From: Microtetraspora fusca
GTDB lineage: Bacteria > Actinomycetota > Actinomycetes > Streptosporangiales > Streptosporangiaceae
Length of the DNA stretch: 64,000 nucleotides
Assembly (NCBI RefSeq): GCF_001570365.1
Contig: NZ_BBYK01000039.1
Coordinates: forward strand, 1-64,000
Reading direction: 5' to 3'
Shown one piece after another: positions 38,711 to 47,879 of the stretch. The translations under genes were made by a program, and so were the position numbers. Each line of letters opens with the position of its first letter. The stretch's first letter is position 1. Under the pieces are notes generated by a model. The model had not been told where the DNA came from and made no database searches. It worked only from the letters and a program-made list of their open reading frames with translations.

Positions 38711-40126
38711 ATGCAGCGGAAATGGTGGGCTTTGGTCGCGGTCGCACTCGCGACGTTCATGAGCTACCTGGACAACAACGTGGTGAACGTCGCGCTCCCG
38801 ACCATCCAGCGCGACCTGGGCCTCACGATCTCGGGCCTGGAATGGATCGTCAGCGCGTACATCCTGGTGTTCGCCGGGCTGCTGCTGGTCGGCGGACGGC
38901 TCGCGGACGTCTTCGGCGCCAGGACCGTCTTCTTCGCCGGGCTCGGCGTCTTCACCGTGGCCTCGGTCGCGGCCGGCCTGGCGGGTGGCCAGGAGACGCT
39001 GATCGCGGCCCGGGCGCTCCAGGGCGTGGGGGCGGCGCTGCTCACCCCGACCGCGCTCGCCCTGCTTTCCGCGATCTTTCCCAACCCGCGCGAGCGCGCC
39101 ACCGCCGTGGGCGTCTGGAGCGCCGTGGGCGCCCTCGCGCTGGCCGTCGGCCCGCTCACCGGCGGCCTGCTCAGCGAGAACGCCCACTGGGGATGGATCT
39201 TCCTGATCAACCTGCCGATCGGCGCGGTGACCGCGATCCTCGCCTTCCTGACGATCCGCGTTCCTCGGACGGAGCGGCGCGGCGGCGGGCTCGACCTGCC
39301 CGGTCTGACGTTCTCGGCGGTCGCGCTCTTCGCACTGACCTACGCGCTCATCGAGGGCGAGTCGCGCGGGTGGGGCTCGTCGCCGATCCTCGGCGCGTTC
39401 GGCGTGGCGGCGGTCGCCGCGGTCGCGTTCGTGATCACGGAACTGCGCACCGCCCGACCCATGATCGACCTCTCGCTCTTCCGCGAGCGGGTCTTCAGCG
39501 GCGGCCTGCTGTCGCAGGGCCTCTGGTCGTTCGGCGTGTTCGGCATCTACTTCTTCACCGCGATCTACCTGCAGAACGCCCTCGGGTTCGCCCCGACGGA
39601 GGCGGGCGCGGCCTTCGTGCCGATGGCCCTGCTCATGGCGGTCGTCGCGGCCACCTCGCCCCGGATCGCCGCGCGGTTCGGCAGCGCCCCCACGGTCGCC
39701 GCCGGGCTCGGCCTGATGGCCGTCGCGATCGCCGGGCTGTCCGGCGCGGGCGAGGGCAGCCGATATCTCGACCTGCTGCCCTGGTTCCTCCTCTACGGCG
39801 CGGGCGCCGGACTGCTCGTGCCGCTGACCAACGTCATCCTGGGCGTCATGCCCGCCACGCGGGTCGGCGTGGCGTCCGGCGTCCTGAACGTCTCGCGCGA
39901 GGTGTTCGGACTGCTCGGCATCACGATCCTCGGGGCGATCATGAGCAACCGGCAGAGCGTCCTCACGGGGCCGCCCATGCACACCTTCCTGGAGGCGTAC
40001 CGGTTCACGCTGCTCATCGCTGCGGCGATCGTCCTGGTCGGCGTCCCGGTGAGCCTGTACGCGCTGGGCACCCGCCGCGCGCAGCCCGCGCCGATCGAGG
40101 CCCCCGTCGCCGAGCCCGTCGGCTGA
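38711..40126 (+). CDS. MFS transporter, DHA2 type (EmrB/QacA-like)
   Basis: A 471-residue, 14-helix drug:proton antiporter. It shows FMSYLDNNVVNVALPTIQRD in helix 1, GGRLADVFGARTVFFAG in loop 2-3 and GPLTGGLLSENAHWGWIFLIN (motif C and loop). GGAAGG lies upstream of the ATG. It is divergent from the TetR repressor and shares its operator region, the classical arrangement for an inducible drug exporter. Substrate unknown. Confidence 0.9.
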   Translation: MQRKWWALVAVALATFMSYLDNNVVNVALPTIQRDLGLTISGLEWIVSAYILVFAGLLLVGGRLADVFGARTVFFAGLGVFTVASVAAGLAGGQETLIAARALQGVGAALLTPTALALLSAIFPNPRERATAVGVWSAVGALALAVGPLTGGLLSENAHWGWIFLINLPIGAVTAILAFLTIRVPRTERRGGGLDLPGLTFSAVALFALTYALIEGESRGWGSSPILGAFGVAAVAAVAFVITELRTARPMIDLSLFRERVFSGGLLSQGLWSFGVFGIYFFTAIYLQNALGFAPTEAGAAFVPMALLMAVVAATSPRIAARFGSAPTVAAGLGLMAVAIAGLSGAGEGSRYLDLLPWFLLYGAGAGLLVPLTNVILGVMPATRVGVASGVLNVSREVFGLLGITILGAIMSNRQSVLTGPPMHTFLEAYRFTLLIAAAIVLVGVPVSLYALGTRRAQPAPIEAPVAEPVG

Positions 40127-40186
40127 ACACCGTGACACCACGCCCGTACGACCGTCACCACGCCGTGGTGCGGAGAGAATGGGCGG

Positions 40187-40627
40187 ATGCCGCCACGCAG
40201 ACCGGACCCGGCGAAGGTCCGCACCGCCCTCGACGCCCAGCTCGCCGCCCTCGGGGAGCCCCCGTTCACCGGGCCGGACACGGCGCTGCTCACCGCCTGC
40301 GTCGCCGCCGTCCTCCGTGTGTACGACGGCGGCGGCGAGCCCCTGCGGGACGCCGCCCGCTTCGCCGTACGGCACCTGCTGGACGAGTTGGTCGCGCGGG
40401 CACCGGGGCGAACCGTGGAGGTGCGGGTGCCGCCGTACGCGGCCGTGCAGTGCGTGGAGGGGCCGCGCCACACGCGCGGCACCCCTCCGAACGTCATCGA
40501 GACCGACCCGCGCACCTGGCTGGAACTGGCCACCGGCCGGGCCTCCTGGCAGTCCGCCCTGACGGCGGGCCGCATCGCCGCGAGCGGATCACGCGCCGAC
40601 CTGTCGGCCTACCTTCCGCTCCGCTGA
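40187..40627 (+). CDS. SCP2-like sterol carrier family protein
   Basis: A 146-residue protein of the bacterial sterol-carrier (SCP2-like) family. The signature VRVPPYAAVQCVEGPRHTRG and the following NVIETDPRTWLELATG are intact. Related actinobacterial proteins carry an extra N-terminal domain that is absent here. The family binds hydrophobic ligands, and the function is unproven. In relatives as I recall them it also sits near purF. A GAGAAT hexamer 6 nt before the ATG and no Shine-Dalgarno suggest a leaderless mRNA. Confidence 0.83.
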   Translation: MPPRRPDPAKVRTALDAQLAALGEPPFTGPDTALLTACVAAVLRVYDGGGEPLRDAARFAVRHLLDELVARAPGRTVEVRVPPYAAVQCVEGPRHTRGTPPNVIETDPRTWLELATGRASWQSALTAGRIAASGSRADLSAYLPLR

Positions 40628-40709
40628 CAGAAGCCGCGGTAGCGATTGAGCACGTGCCTCCGCCGGACCAACGCTGAGTCTCGAGGTCAGACCGGCCCTT
40701 CATTACCGA

Positions 40710-40751
40710 TAGCGCGCCGTCTCGCGGAGATCCTCGCGAGACGGCGCGCTA
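40710..40751. terminator. Long bidirectional hairpin terminator
   Basis: A perfect 17-bp stem (40710-40726 with 40735-40751) and 8-nt loop lie between the convergent SCP2-like and DUF4190 genes. It could terminate both. Confidence 0.85.
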
Positions 40752-40776
40752 CCGGGACGGGACCGTGGGCGGCGGA

Positions 40777-43305
40777 TCAGCCGGTGAGGCCCGACCCGCT
40801 CAGCTTCTCCTCGATGCAGCGCTGCGTGGACGCCTGCGTGGGATGCGTCCTGACGTCGAAGCACTCACCGATCTTGTTGGTCTGGAACCAGTTGTAGAAC
40901 ACGACACCGATCACGGCCGCGAGGACGAGCGTCAGGACGCTCAGGACGATGCCCGTGACCGCGCGGCCCTTGCTGGAGCCGACCGCGAGCGCGACGACGC
41001 CGAGGACGGCGCCCGCGAGCGCCGTGAGCGCGCCGACCCCACAGAAGAACAGCAGGATGATGCTGACGATGCCGAGCACCATCGAGGCCGTGCCCAGCCC
41101 CTCGCCCCGCCGCCGCGGCTGCTGGTAGTACACCGCCCCGCCGTGCCGTCCCGGCTCGCCCGGATGGACGCGCTGGTCGCCGGTGGGAGGCTGCCCGCCG
41201 TCGGCGGGCGGCGTCCGGTCGCCGAAACGCTCCGACGGCTCGCGCTCCTCAGGGGGCCGCGGAGGCGTGGGGAAGCGTTCGCCGTACTCGCTGGGACGGC
41301 CCTGGGGCTCCTCCGGCCCCTCCGGCCCCTCCGTTCCCGAGTCCTTGCCGACGATGCGGACGTAGTCTTCGCCGCCCTGTTCCCAGGCGTACGACTCGTC
41401 CTGGTTCTCCGCCTTGAGCACGTGAACGTGCCCGGCGGCCGGGCTGCCCCCTGCCGGGAGTCCCCGGGTCGCGGCCCCCTCACCCGCGTACGGCTCTCCT
41501 GGTGAGGGCCGCGTGCTCCAGACGGGCCGGTCCTGGGCGCTCTGCCCACCGGGGACGCCCAGGCGCTCCATCGGCCCCGTCGCCACATCCGTGGCTTCGA
41601 AGGCCCCCGGCCCGGCGCCGATCTGGCCGGATCCCTGCGTGCCGAACGCTCCCGTCCCCGCGTCACCGGACCCTCGTGTGCCGAACGCTCCCGTCCCGGC
41701 GTCACCGGATCCCTGCGCGCCGAACGCTCTGGCGCCGACGTCGGATCCTCCCGTCTCGACCGGCTCTTCCCGCCTCGGAGCCCCGAAGGCGCCGGTCGCG
41801 CCGTACCCGTGCGCTCCGAACGCCGTGCCGGGCCTCGACGAGCCTGCGCCGCTTGGCGGCATCCCGCAGTGCTCGCAGACGACGCGCTCCGCCGGGGCCG
41901 CTGCGGACGGCGGCACGGGCGTCGGGGCCGGATCCGGGTTCTGGGGCGGGTACGAGTTCTGGGGCGGGTACGGCAAGGCGGGCGGCAGCCCCCATCCGGT
42001 CGAAGCCGCCGACGTGTCAGATGGGTACGCGGCCGGCGATTCGGCCCCGGCGCGCGGCAGGCCGGACGCGTCCGCGCTCATGCCGTACCGGCCGTCCGTG
42101 TACGGGTCGTCGGCGGGGCCGATCCGGTGATCGGGCCGGCCGTCCATCGGGGCGTCGGGCTGCCGGTCGGTGTGCGGGTCCGTCTGCCGGCCGCCGCTCG
42201 CGGGCCCCGCATACGGGTCGTTCCATACACCCGGGGAGGTGCCGGGCGGCTGCTCGTCGTACGGCCCGCCCGGCCGGCCCGGTGGCCCGCTCTGCGACGG
42301 GACGTGCGGCGGCACCTGCGCGGCTCCGGCCGACGGAGGAGATGTCTGTGGCGCCCCCGGTGCCGTGTACGGCGGGACCTGAGGCGGCTGCGCGGCATGG
42401 GCGGGCGGGACCTGGGACGGAATGGCCGCGGGCGGCAGGCTCCGCTGCTCCGGGGCCTCCGGCCCGCCGAACCCGGGGGCCTCGTGGCCGCTGCCCGCGC
42501 CGTAGCCCGCCGCTTCCGGCCCTCCACGCCTGCCGTACCCGTGGACCTCGCCGTACCCGGGGGCCTCCCCGCCGTACGCGCCGTACCCAGGGGCCTCCGG
42601 CCCCGCGCCGTATCGAGCCTCCGGCGTGCCGTACGCGGGGGCCTCCGGCCCGGCGCCGTACCGGGCCTCCGGCGTGCCGTACGCGGCTTCCGGCCCCGGC
42701 TGAGTGCCGTGACCTGCCGCCGCCGCGCCGTACGCACCGGCGTCGGCCCGCGGTCCGCCGTTCCCGGCGCGATCGCGCTGCCCCGTCGCGGCACCCGTAT
42801 CGGGACCGGTGGCCCCCGGGTGCTGGGGCGCCGGAGGCTCGTACGGAGACTCACTCGCCAGGGGATCCTGGGCTGCCCACGCCTTGAGGCTCTCCCAGGT
42901 GGTCTCCGGCTCCGCCCAGGAGCGGTAGCCCGGGTCGGTGGCGGCGAGATCGTCGGAGAACCCGCAGTCGGTCCAGTCGCTGAAGTCCGTCTCGCCCGAC
43001 TCCGCTCGCCGGCGGCTCAGGTCGCGTTCACGTCGGTCACTTCTGTCCCCTCCGAGGGGGTCAACCGGCGGCCGGCGGTCCGTACGCGCCGGATCAGCGG
43101 CGATTTCGCGGAAAGCTGAGCGGTTCTCTTCGGGCCGAACCGGGTCGGGCTCCCGGTATCCGGAGGGCTCCCACCAGGACCCCTCCAGGTCGGGCTCGTC
43201 CCAGGAGTTCACCGGAAGGACCAGCCGCTGCTCGTCCGGACGGGTCTCGTCGTCGGGCCGCTGGTCACGCTGGGGCTCCCACGCGGGCTTGTCAGGTGTC
43301 GTCAC
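40777..43305 (-). CDS. Long low-complexity protein with C-terminal DUF4190 membrane domain
   Basis: An 842-residue protein. The first 150 residues are acidic and Trp-containing. Residues about 150-700 are disordered and Pro/Gly/Ala-rich, with a Tyr-Gly repeat (units like YGTPEARYGAGPEAP, 203-275) and a later GAFGTRGSGDAGT repeat. A lone CEHC motif could bind metal or form a disulfide. The last 110 residues hold three membrane helices and DUF4190 (GLGTASMVLGIVSIILLFF), ending with a Cys-containing outer tail. GGGAGAG before GTG sets the start. It is divergent from purF. Function unknown; a membrane scaffold is plausible. Confidence 0.75.
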   Translation of the reverse strand: MTTPDKPAWEPQRDQRPDDETRPDEQRLVLPVNSWDEPDLEGSWWEPSGYREPDPVRPEENRSAFREIAADPARTDRRPPVDPLGGDRSDRRERDLSRRRAESGETDFSDWTDCGFSDDLAATDPGYRSWAEPETTWESLKAWAAQDPLASESPYEPPAPQHPGATGPDTGAATGQRDRAGNGGPRADAGAYGAAAAGHGTQPGPEAAYGTPEARYGAGPEAPAYGTPEARYGAGPEAPGYGAYGGEAPGYGEVHGYGRRGGPEAAGYGAGSGHEAPGFGGPEAPEQRSLPPAAIPSQVPPAHAAQPPQVPPYTAPGAPQTSPPSAGAAQVPPHVPSQSGPPGRPGGPYDEQPPGTSPGVWNDPYAGPASGGRQTDPHTDRQPDAPMDGRPDHRIGPADDPYTDGRYGMSADASGLPRAGAESPAAYPSDTSAASTGWGLPPALPYPPQNSYPPQNPDPAPTPVPPSAAAPAERVVCEHCGMPPSGAGSSRPGTAFGAHGYGATGAFGAPRREEPVETGGSDVGARAFGAQGSGDAGTGAFGTRGSGDAGTGAFGTQGSGQIGAGPGAFEATDVATGPMERLGVPGGQSAQDRPVWSTRPSPGEPYAGEGAATRGLPAGGSPAAGHVHVLKAENQDESYAWEQGGEDYVRIVGKDSGTEGPEGPEEPQGRPSEYGERFPTPPRPPEEREPSERFGDRTPPADGGQPPTGDQRVHPGEPGRHGGAVYYQQPRRRGEGLGTASMVLGIVSIILLFFCGVGALTALAGAVLGVVALAVGSSKGRAVTGIVLSVLTLVLAAVIGVVFYNWFQTNKIGECFDVRTHPTQASTQRCIEEKLSGSGLTG

Positions 43306-43457
43306 GGTCGCTCTCTCCCGGACCAGAGTTGGGCATGCCGGAGACCCAAGGCTCTCCCGGAGGGTGTGGACGGAACCCGGGCGACACGGCAAAGCCACGT
43401 CGATCGTTTCGCCGAGACTTTCCGTACCCGCGTGCGCGAGCAGGGAGAAGGCCGAAA

Positions 43458-43463
43458 TAGACT
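43458..43463 (+). promoter_or_regulatory. -10 element of a leaderless purF promoter
   Basis: TAGACT, the same hexamer as upstream of ptrB, lies 7 nt before the purF GTG at 43471. No Shine-Dalgarno exists there, and a recognisable -35 is lacking. The 165-bp gap to the divergent DUF4190 gene holds no other feature I can name. Confidence 0.5.
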
Positions 43464-43470
43464 CAACCAT

Positions 43471-44907
43471 GTGCTGAAAGGCGACGGCCGACTGAGCCAT
43501 GACCTCGACTCCCTCGACCGCGCACCCAAGGACGCCTGCGGCGTCTTCGGCGTGTGGGCCCCCGGGGAGGATGTCTCCAAACTCACCTATTACGGGCTGT
43601 ACGCGCTGCAGCACCGCGGCCAGGAGTCCGCGGGCATCGCGGTCAGCGAAGGCAGCCGAATCCTTGTCTACAAGGACATGGGCCTGGTCTCCCAGGTCTT
43701 CGACGAATCGATCCTCGGGACGCTCCGCGGCCATGTCGCGATCGGACACTGCCGCTACTCGACCACCGGGTCGAGCGTCTGGGAGAACGCGCAGCCCACG
43801 CTCAGCTCCACCGAGCACGGCGGCCTCGCGCTCGCCCACAACGGCAACCTGATCAACACCGGCGAGCTCGCGCTCCGCCTCCCGCCGGACGCCACACGCG
43901 CGACGACCGACACCGAGGTGCTGACGGCGCTGCTCGCGCGGGACCGCTCGCAGTCCATCGAGGACGCGGCGGCCGAGCTGCTTCCCCAGGTCAAGGGCGC
44001 CTACTCCCTGGTCTGGATGAACGAGACGACCCTGTTCGCCGCCCGCGACCCGCAGGGCATCCGGCCGCTGGTTCTCGGCCGGCTCGAACGCGGCTGGGTG
44101 GTCGCCTCCGAAACCGCCGCGCTCGACATCGTCGGCGCGTCGTTCATCCGCGAGATCGAGCCCGGCGAGCTGCTGGTGATCGACGAGCGCGGGGTCCGGT
44201 CCAGCCGGTTCGCCGCCGCCCAGCCCAAGGGCTGTCTGTTCGAGTACGTCTACCTCGCCCGCCCGGACACGACCATCGCGGGGCGCGGCGTGCAGGCGAC
44301 CCGGGTCGAGGTGGGCCGCCAGCTCGCCCGGGAGCACCCGGTCGACGCCGACCTCGTCATTCCCACGCCCGAGTCCGGCACCCCCGCCGCCATCGGCTAC
44401 GCCGAGCAGAGCGGCATCCCGTACGGCCAGGGCCTGGTGAAGAACTCCTACGTCGGCCGCACGTTCATCCAGCCGTCGCAGACGATCCGCCAGCTCGGCA
44501 TCCGCCTCAAGCTCAACCCGCTGCGCGAGGTCATCCAGGGCAAGCGGCTGATCGTGGTGGACGACTCGATCGTGCGCGGCAACACCCAGCGGGCCATCGT
44601 CAAGATGCTGCGCGAGGCGGGCGCCACGGAGGTCCACGTGCGGATCTCCTCGCCGCCGGTCGCATGGCCGTGCTTCTACGGCATCGACTTCGCCACCCGG
44701 GCCGAGCTGATCGCCGGGTCGCTGTCCGTCGGCGAGATCCGCGCCTCCCTGGGGGCCGACTCGCTCGGCTACATCTCCCTCGAAGGGCTGACCCGGGCGA
44801 CCACGATCCCGGCCGATCGGCTCTGCCGTGCCTGCTTCACCGGCGAGTACCCCATTCCGATCGACCAGGACCAGGTCGGCAAGTACGTCCTGGAAGGGCA
44901 GCTGTGA
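43471..44907 (+). CDS. purF: Amidophosphoribosyltransferase
   Basis: A 478-residue enzyme that makes 5-phosphoribosylamine from PRPP and glutamine, the first committed step of purine synthesis. After a short propeptide the nucleophile Cys is in DACGVFGVWAP. The glutaminase domain includes GHCRYSTTGSS, and the PRPP loop is LIVVDDSIVRGNT. C-terminal Cys residues (RLCRACFTGEYP) could ligate an Fe-S cluster as in the B. subtilis class. The start VLKGDGRLSHDL aligns with the Streptomyces N-terminus, which selects GTG at 43471 over upstream codons. It is followed by purM after 43 bp. Confidence 0.95.
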   Translation: MLKGDGRLSHDLDSLDRAPKDACGVFGVWAPGEDVSKLTYYGLYALQHRGQESAGIAVSEGSRILVYKDMGLVSQVFDESILGTLRGHVAIGHCRYSTTGSSVWENAQPTLSSTEHGGLALAHNGNLINTGELALRLPPDATRATTDTEVLTALLARDRSQSIEDAAAELLPQVKGAYSLVWMNETTLFAARDPQGIRPLVLGRLERGWVVASETAALDIVGASFIREIEPGELLVIDERGVRSSRFAAAQPKGCLFEYVYLARPDTTIAGRGVQATRVEVGRQLAREHPVDADLVIPTPESGTPAAIGYAEQSGIPYGQGLVKNSYVGRTFIQPSQTIRQLGIRLKLNPLREVIQGKRLIVVDDSIVRGNTQRAIVKMLREAGATEVHVRISSPPVAWPCFYGIDFATRAELIAGSLSVGEIRASLGADSLGYISLEGLTRATTIPADRLCRACFTGEYPIPIDQDQVGKYVLEGQL

Positions 44908-44950
44908 CGGGTCGCACGGGCGACCGGGCACGACCGACGAAGGGGAGCAC

Positions 44951-45976
44951 ATGACCAGCTACGCCGCCGCGGGTGTGGACATCGAGGCCGGTGACCGGGC
45001 CGTCGAACTGATGAAGTCCCGGGTGGCGCGCTCCCGGCGGCCCGAGGTGGTGGACGACGCCAGCGGGTTCGCCGGGCTGTTCGACGCCTCGGCCTTCCTG
45101 CGCTACCGCCGTCCCCTGCTGGCGACCTCGACCGACGGCGTCGGCACCAAGGTGATGCTGGCGCAGCGGCTCGGCAAGCACGACACGATCGGCATCGACC
45201 TCGTGGGCATGGTCGTCGACGACCTGGTGGTGTGCGGGGCGGAGCCGCTGTTCATGACCGATTACATCGCCTGCGGCAAGGTGGTGCCCGAGCGCATCGC
45301 CGACATCGTGGGCGGTGTCGCGGAGGGGTGCCGGCTCGCGGGCTGCGCGCTCATCGGCGGCGAGACGGCCGAGCACCCGGGCGCCATGGGCCCCGACGAG
45401 TACGACCTGGCCGGCGCGGGCACGGGCGTCGTCGAGGCCGACAAGCTGCTCGGGCCGGACCGGGTACGGCCCGGCGACGTGGTGATCGCCCTGGCCTCCA
45501 GCGGGGTCCACTCCAACGGATACTCCCTGGTCAGGCATGTGATCAAGACCGCCGGCCTGGACCTTGAGCGGGAGCTCCCCGAGCTGTCCCGCACGCTCGG
45601 CGAGGAGCTGCTCGAACCCACCCGCATCTACTCGCTCGACTGCCTCGCGCTGATCCGCGAGGTCGAGGTGCACGCCTTCGCGCACATCACCGGCGGCGGC
45701 CTCGCCGCCAACCTGGCCCGTTCCCTGCCCGGCACGGCCGACGCCCTGCTGGACCGGGGATCCTGGAGCCCGCCCGCGATCTTCGAGGTGCTCGCCGGGC
45801 ACGGCGGCGTCCCGCAGTCCGAGATGGACCGGACGTTCAACCTCGGTGTGGGGATGTGCGCCGTCGTCCCTGCGGACCAGGCCGATCGCGCGCTGGCCCT
45901 GCTCAACGGGCGCGGCATGCCCGCCTGGGTGCTCGGCGAGGTCGTCCCCGGCTCGGGCGTGGCGCGCTACCGCTGA
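44951..45976 (+). CDS. purM: Phosphoribosylformylglycinamidine cyclo-ligase (AIR synthetase)
   Basis: A 341-residue ATP-dependent AIR synthetase, acting after PurSQL. Motifs include LATSTDGVGTKVMLA, GIDLVGMVVDDLVVCGAEPLF, the GGETAEHPG loop and HITGGGLAANLAR. GGGGAGCAC precedes the ATG. It is co-directional with purF and probably co-transcribed. Three hairpins follow the gene. Full length. Confidence 0.95.
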   Translation: MTSYAAAGVDIEAGDRAVELMKSRVARSRRPEVVDDASGFAGLFDASAFLRYRRPLLATSTDGVGTKVMLAQRLGKHDTIGIDLVGMVVDDLVVCGAEPLFMTDYIACGKVVPERIADIVGGVAEGCRLAGCALIGGETAEHPGAMGPDEYDLAGAGTGVVEADKLLGPDRVRPGDVVIALASSGVHSNGYSLVRHVIKTAGLDLERELPELSRTLGEELLEPTRIYSLDCLALIREVEVHAFAHITGGGLAANLARSLPGTADALLDRGSWSPPAIFEVLAGHGGVPQSEMDRTFNLGVGMCAVVPADQADRALALLNGRGMPAWVLGEVVPGSGVARYR

Positions 45977-45989
45977 TCATCGCGATCCC

Positions 45990-46102
45990 GGGCCGGCCGT
46001 CGGCCGGCCCGTACGCCAAAAGGCGCCCCGGCTGGGCCGGGGCGCTCGATCGGACCCGGACAACGTGAAGTCACCCGGCGTGGAAAGGGCCCCCGCCGGG
46101 TG
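45990..46102 (+). terminator. Three tandem hairpins after purM
   Basis: Three perfect stems follow each other: 9 bp (45990-45998 with 46002-46010), 10 bp (46023-46032 with 46036-46045) and 9 bp (46072-46080 with 46094-46102, then TTT). The last is the most terminator-like in the purM direction. All lie between convergent purM and DUF3073. Confidence 0.75.
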
Positions 46103-46130
46103 TTTCAACCTCGACCGCTGTCAGGAACGG

Positions 46131-46361
46131 CTAACGGCGTCGGGACGAGTCTTTGCCCTCGCCCTCGTCATCGTCGATGGCGTAATCGGCGTACCGATCA
46201 GCCAGCTCGTCGTAAGGGTCATGCTCGTCACTGTGGCCGGAATCGCCCTCGTCCACGACTCCGAGCTCCGCGCGCAGACGCTCAAGATCAGTCCCGCCGC
46301 TGTTGTACTTCAGCTGGCGGGCGACCTTGACCTGCTTGGCCTTGGCTCGGCCGCGCCCCAT
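46131..46361 (-). CDS. DUF3073 protein
   Basis: A 76-residue, highly charged protein. The basic N-terminus MGRGRAKAKQVKVARQLKY is the DUF3073 signature. The rest is acidic and Asp/Glu/Tyr-rich, probably disordered, ending in SSRRR. The family is widespread in actinobacteria beside purM; function unknown. The ribosome-binding site GAGGGGG lies in one arm of a hairpin just upstream, so translation may be modulated. Confidence 0.9.
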   Translation of the reverse strand: MGRGRAKAKQVKVARQLKYNSGGTDLERLRAELGVVDEGDSGHSDEHDPYDELADRYADYAIDDDEGEGKDSSRRR

Positions 46362-46366
46362 TGGCT

Positions 46367-46387
46367 CGACCCCCTCATGCGGGGTCG
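46367..46387 (-). promoter_or_regulatory. Hairpin covering the DUF3073 ribosome-binding site
   Basis: On the minus strand CGACCCC pairs with GGGGTCG (7 bp, 7-nt loop), and the Shine-Dalgarno GAGGGGG is partly inside the 3' arm. This could limit initiation. Confidence 0.35.
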
Positions 46388-46418
46388 CACCGGACCCCTC
46401 GTCGCTAACGCACCGCGC

Positions 46419-46447
46419 ACTGGCGCCACCTGACTTTAGGCGCCAGT
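46419..46447 (-). terminator. Hairpin after the valine dehydrogenase gene
   Basis: A perfect 9-bp stem (46419-46427 with 46439-46447) with an 11-nt loop lies 66 nt past the dehydrogenase stop, before DUF3073 on the same strand. No U-tract. Confidence 0.55.
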
Positions 46448-46512
46448 CTCTCGTTCGCCTATAACCGTACCTGTTTTGCGCGCCGCTCGGTACGCCGTAT
46501 AGGCGTCAGCGG

Positions 46513-47676
46513 TCAGCGGCGGAGCCATATGCCCCTAAGCCGCCCCACTTCCGACATTCTGCGCTCGGCCAGCCTATCCGCAGCGGTGGCAGGCGGGACG
46601 CCGTCGTCGGCCGCCAGGGCGAAGATTCTGGCCGTCGTGTCGAAGATCTGGGCGGCCCTCGCCCGGGCTCGCTCCATGTTGAAACCCTCGATCTCGTCGG
46701 CCACCTGGATGACTCCGCCGGAGTTCACCACGTAGTCCGGGGCGTACAGAATGCCGCGTTCCACCAGCAGCTTTCCGATGCCCGGGTCGGCGAGCTGGTT
46801 GTTGGCGGCGCCGCAGACGACCCGCGCCCGCAGGAGCGGGACGGTGGTCTCGTTCAGCGCGCCACCGAGCGCGCACGGGGCGTAGACGTCGAGGTCGGAC
46901 GCGATCAGCGCGGCGGTGTCGGCGACCACGTCCACCGAGGGCCGGCTGCGCCGTACGAGATCGGCGGCCTCCTCGTTGACGTCGCAGATCACGACCTCGG
47001 CGCCGTCCTCCAGCAGGTGGTCGACGAGCCTGCGGCCGACCTTGCCGACTCCCTCGACGCCGACCCGCCTGCCGCGCAGTGTGGGGCTGCCGAAGGTGTG
47101 CTCCGCGGCCGCCCGCATGCCCTGGAAGACGCCGAACGCGGTGAGGATCGAGGAGTCGCCGGCGCCGCCGTGCGCCGGGGTCCGCCCGGTCACATAGGAC
47201 GACTCGCGGGCGACGATGTCCATGTCCTCGCTGTAGGTGCCGACGTCGCAGGCGGTGTAGTAGCGCCCGCCGAGCGACTCGACGAACCGTCCGTACGCGC
47301 GCAGAAGCGCCTCGCTCTTGTCCCTGGACGGGTCGCCGATGATCACGGCCTTTCCGCCGCCGAGGTCGAGCCCCGCGAGGGCGTTCTTGTACGCCATGGC
47401 CCGGGAGAGGTTGAGCACGTCGGCCAGCGCCGCCTGCTCGCTCTCGTACGGATAGAACCGGGTGCCGCCGAGCGCGGGCCCGAGCGCCGTGCTGTAGACG
47501 GCGATGATCGCGTAAAGGCCGCTGCGCTCGTCCGAGCAGAAGACGACCTGCTCGTGCCGGGGGCCTCGCCTGCCGGGAGAACTGGGGGATTCCGTCGCGG
47601 ACTCGTTCCGGTCCGCTCCGGTCGTGACGCTGAGGGGCCCACTGTCCTTGTGGGAGAGCCCGAAGACGTCGATCAC
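46513..47676 (-). CDS. vdh: Valine/leucine dehydrogenase (Glu/Leu/Phe/Val family)
   Basis: A 387-residue NAD-dependent amino-acid dehydrogenase that deaminates branched-chain amino acids to 2-oxo acids, feeding a BCKDH complex. The substrate-binding [11 protein letters not shown], catalytic Lys in [14 protein letters not shown] and the Rossmann motif [14 protein letters not shown] are present. The first 40 residues form a variable extension; GTG at 47676 is used, but a later start is possible. The position beside purM/DUF3073 and bldC matches the Streptomyces vdh locus as I recall it. Confidence 0.88.
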   Translation of the reverse strand: MIDVFGLSHKDSGPLSVTTGADRNESATESPSSPGRRGPRHEQVVFCSDERSGLYAIIAVYSTALGPALGGTRFYPYESEQAALADVLNLSRAMAYKNALAGLDLGGGKAVIIGDPSRDKSEALLRAYGRFVESLGGRYYTACDVGTYSEDMDIVARESSYVTGRTPAHGGAGDSSILTAFGVFQGMRAAAEHTFGSPTLRGRRVGVEGVGKVGRRLVDHLLEDGAEVVICDVNEEAADLVRRSRPSVDVVADTAALIASDLDVYAPCALGGALNETTVPLLRARVVCGAANNQLADPGIGKLLVERGILYAPDYVVNSGGVIQVADEIEGFNMERARARAAQIFDTTARIFALAADDGVPPATAADRLAERRMSEVGRLRGIWLRR

Positions 47677-47879
47677 GGTGGTGACTCCTGACCGCTTCTG
47701 TCCGCCGCTCCGTTACGGCGGATCCTTCTGCCCGCCCGGCCGATCCGCCGTCGCAAGGGGTGGGGCGACGCCGAGGTCGAGAGCGGGCCGTCCACAGCCT
47801 AACCGGGCCGCGGCCCTCGGATCATGAAAAGCCGAGACGGCCCTCCCCAGCGTCCCCGGCCTCGTGGCACGATTCAGGT

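Noticed and set aside
43366-43470. A longer purF reading frame starting at 43366
   Set aside because: The extra 35 residues are not part of known PurF N-termini, and the GTG at 43471 begins the conserved GDGRLSHDL segment with a -10 element upstream.
40777-44952. A single minus-strand open frame of about 1390 codons running through the purF region
   Set aside because: The part beyond 43305 is antisense to well-supported purF; high GC keeps stop codons rare. A ribosome-binding site and GTG at 43305 mark the real start.
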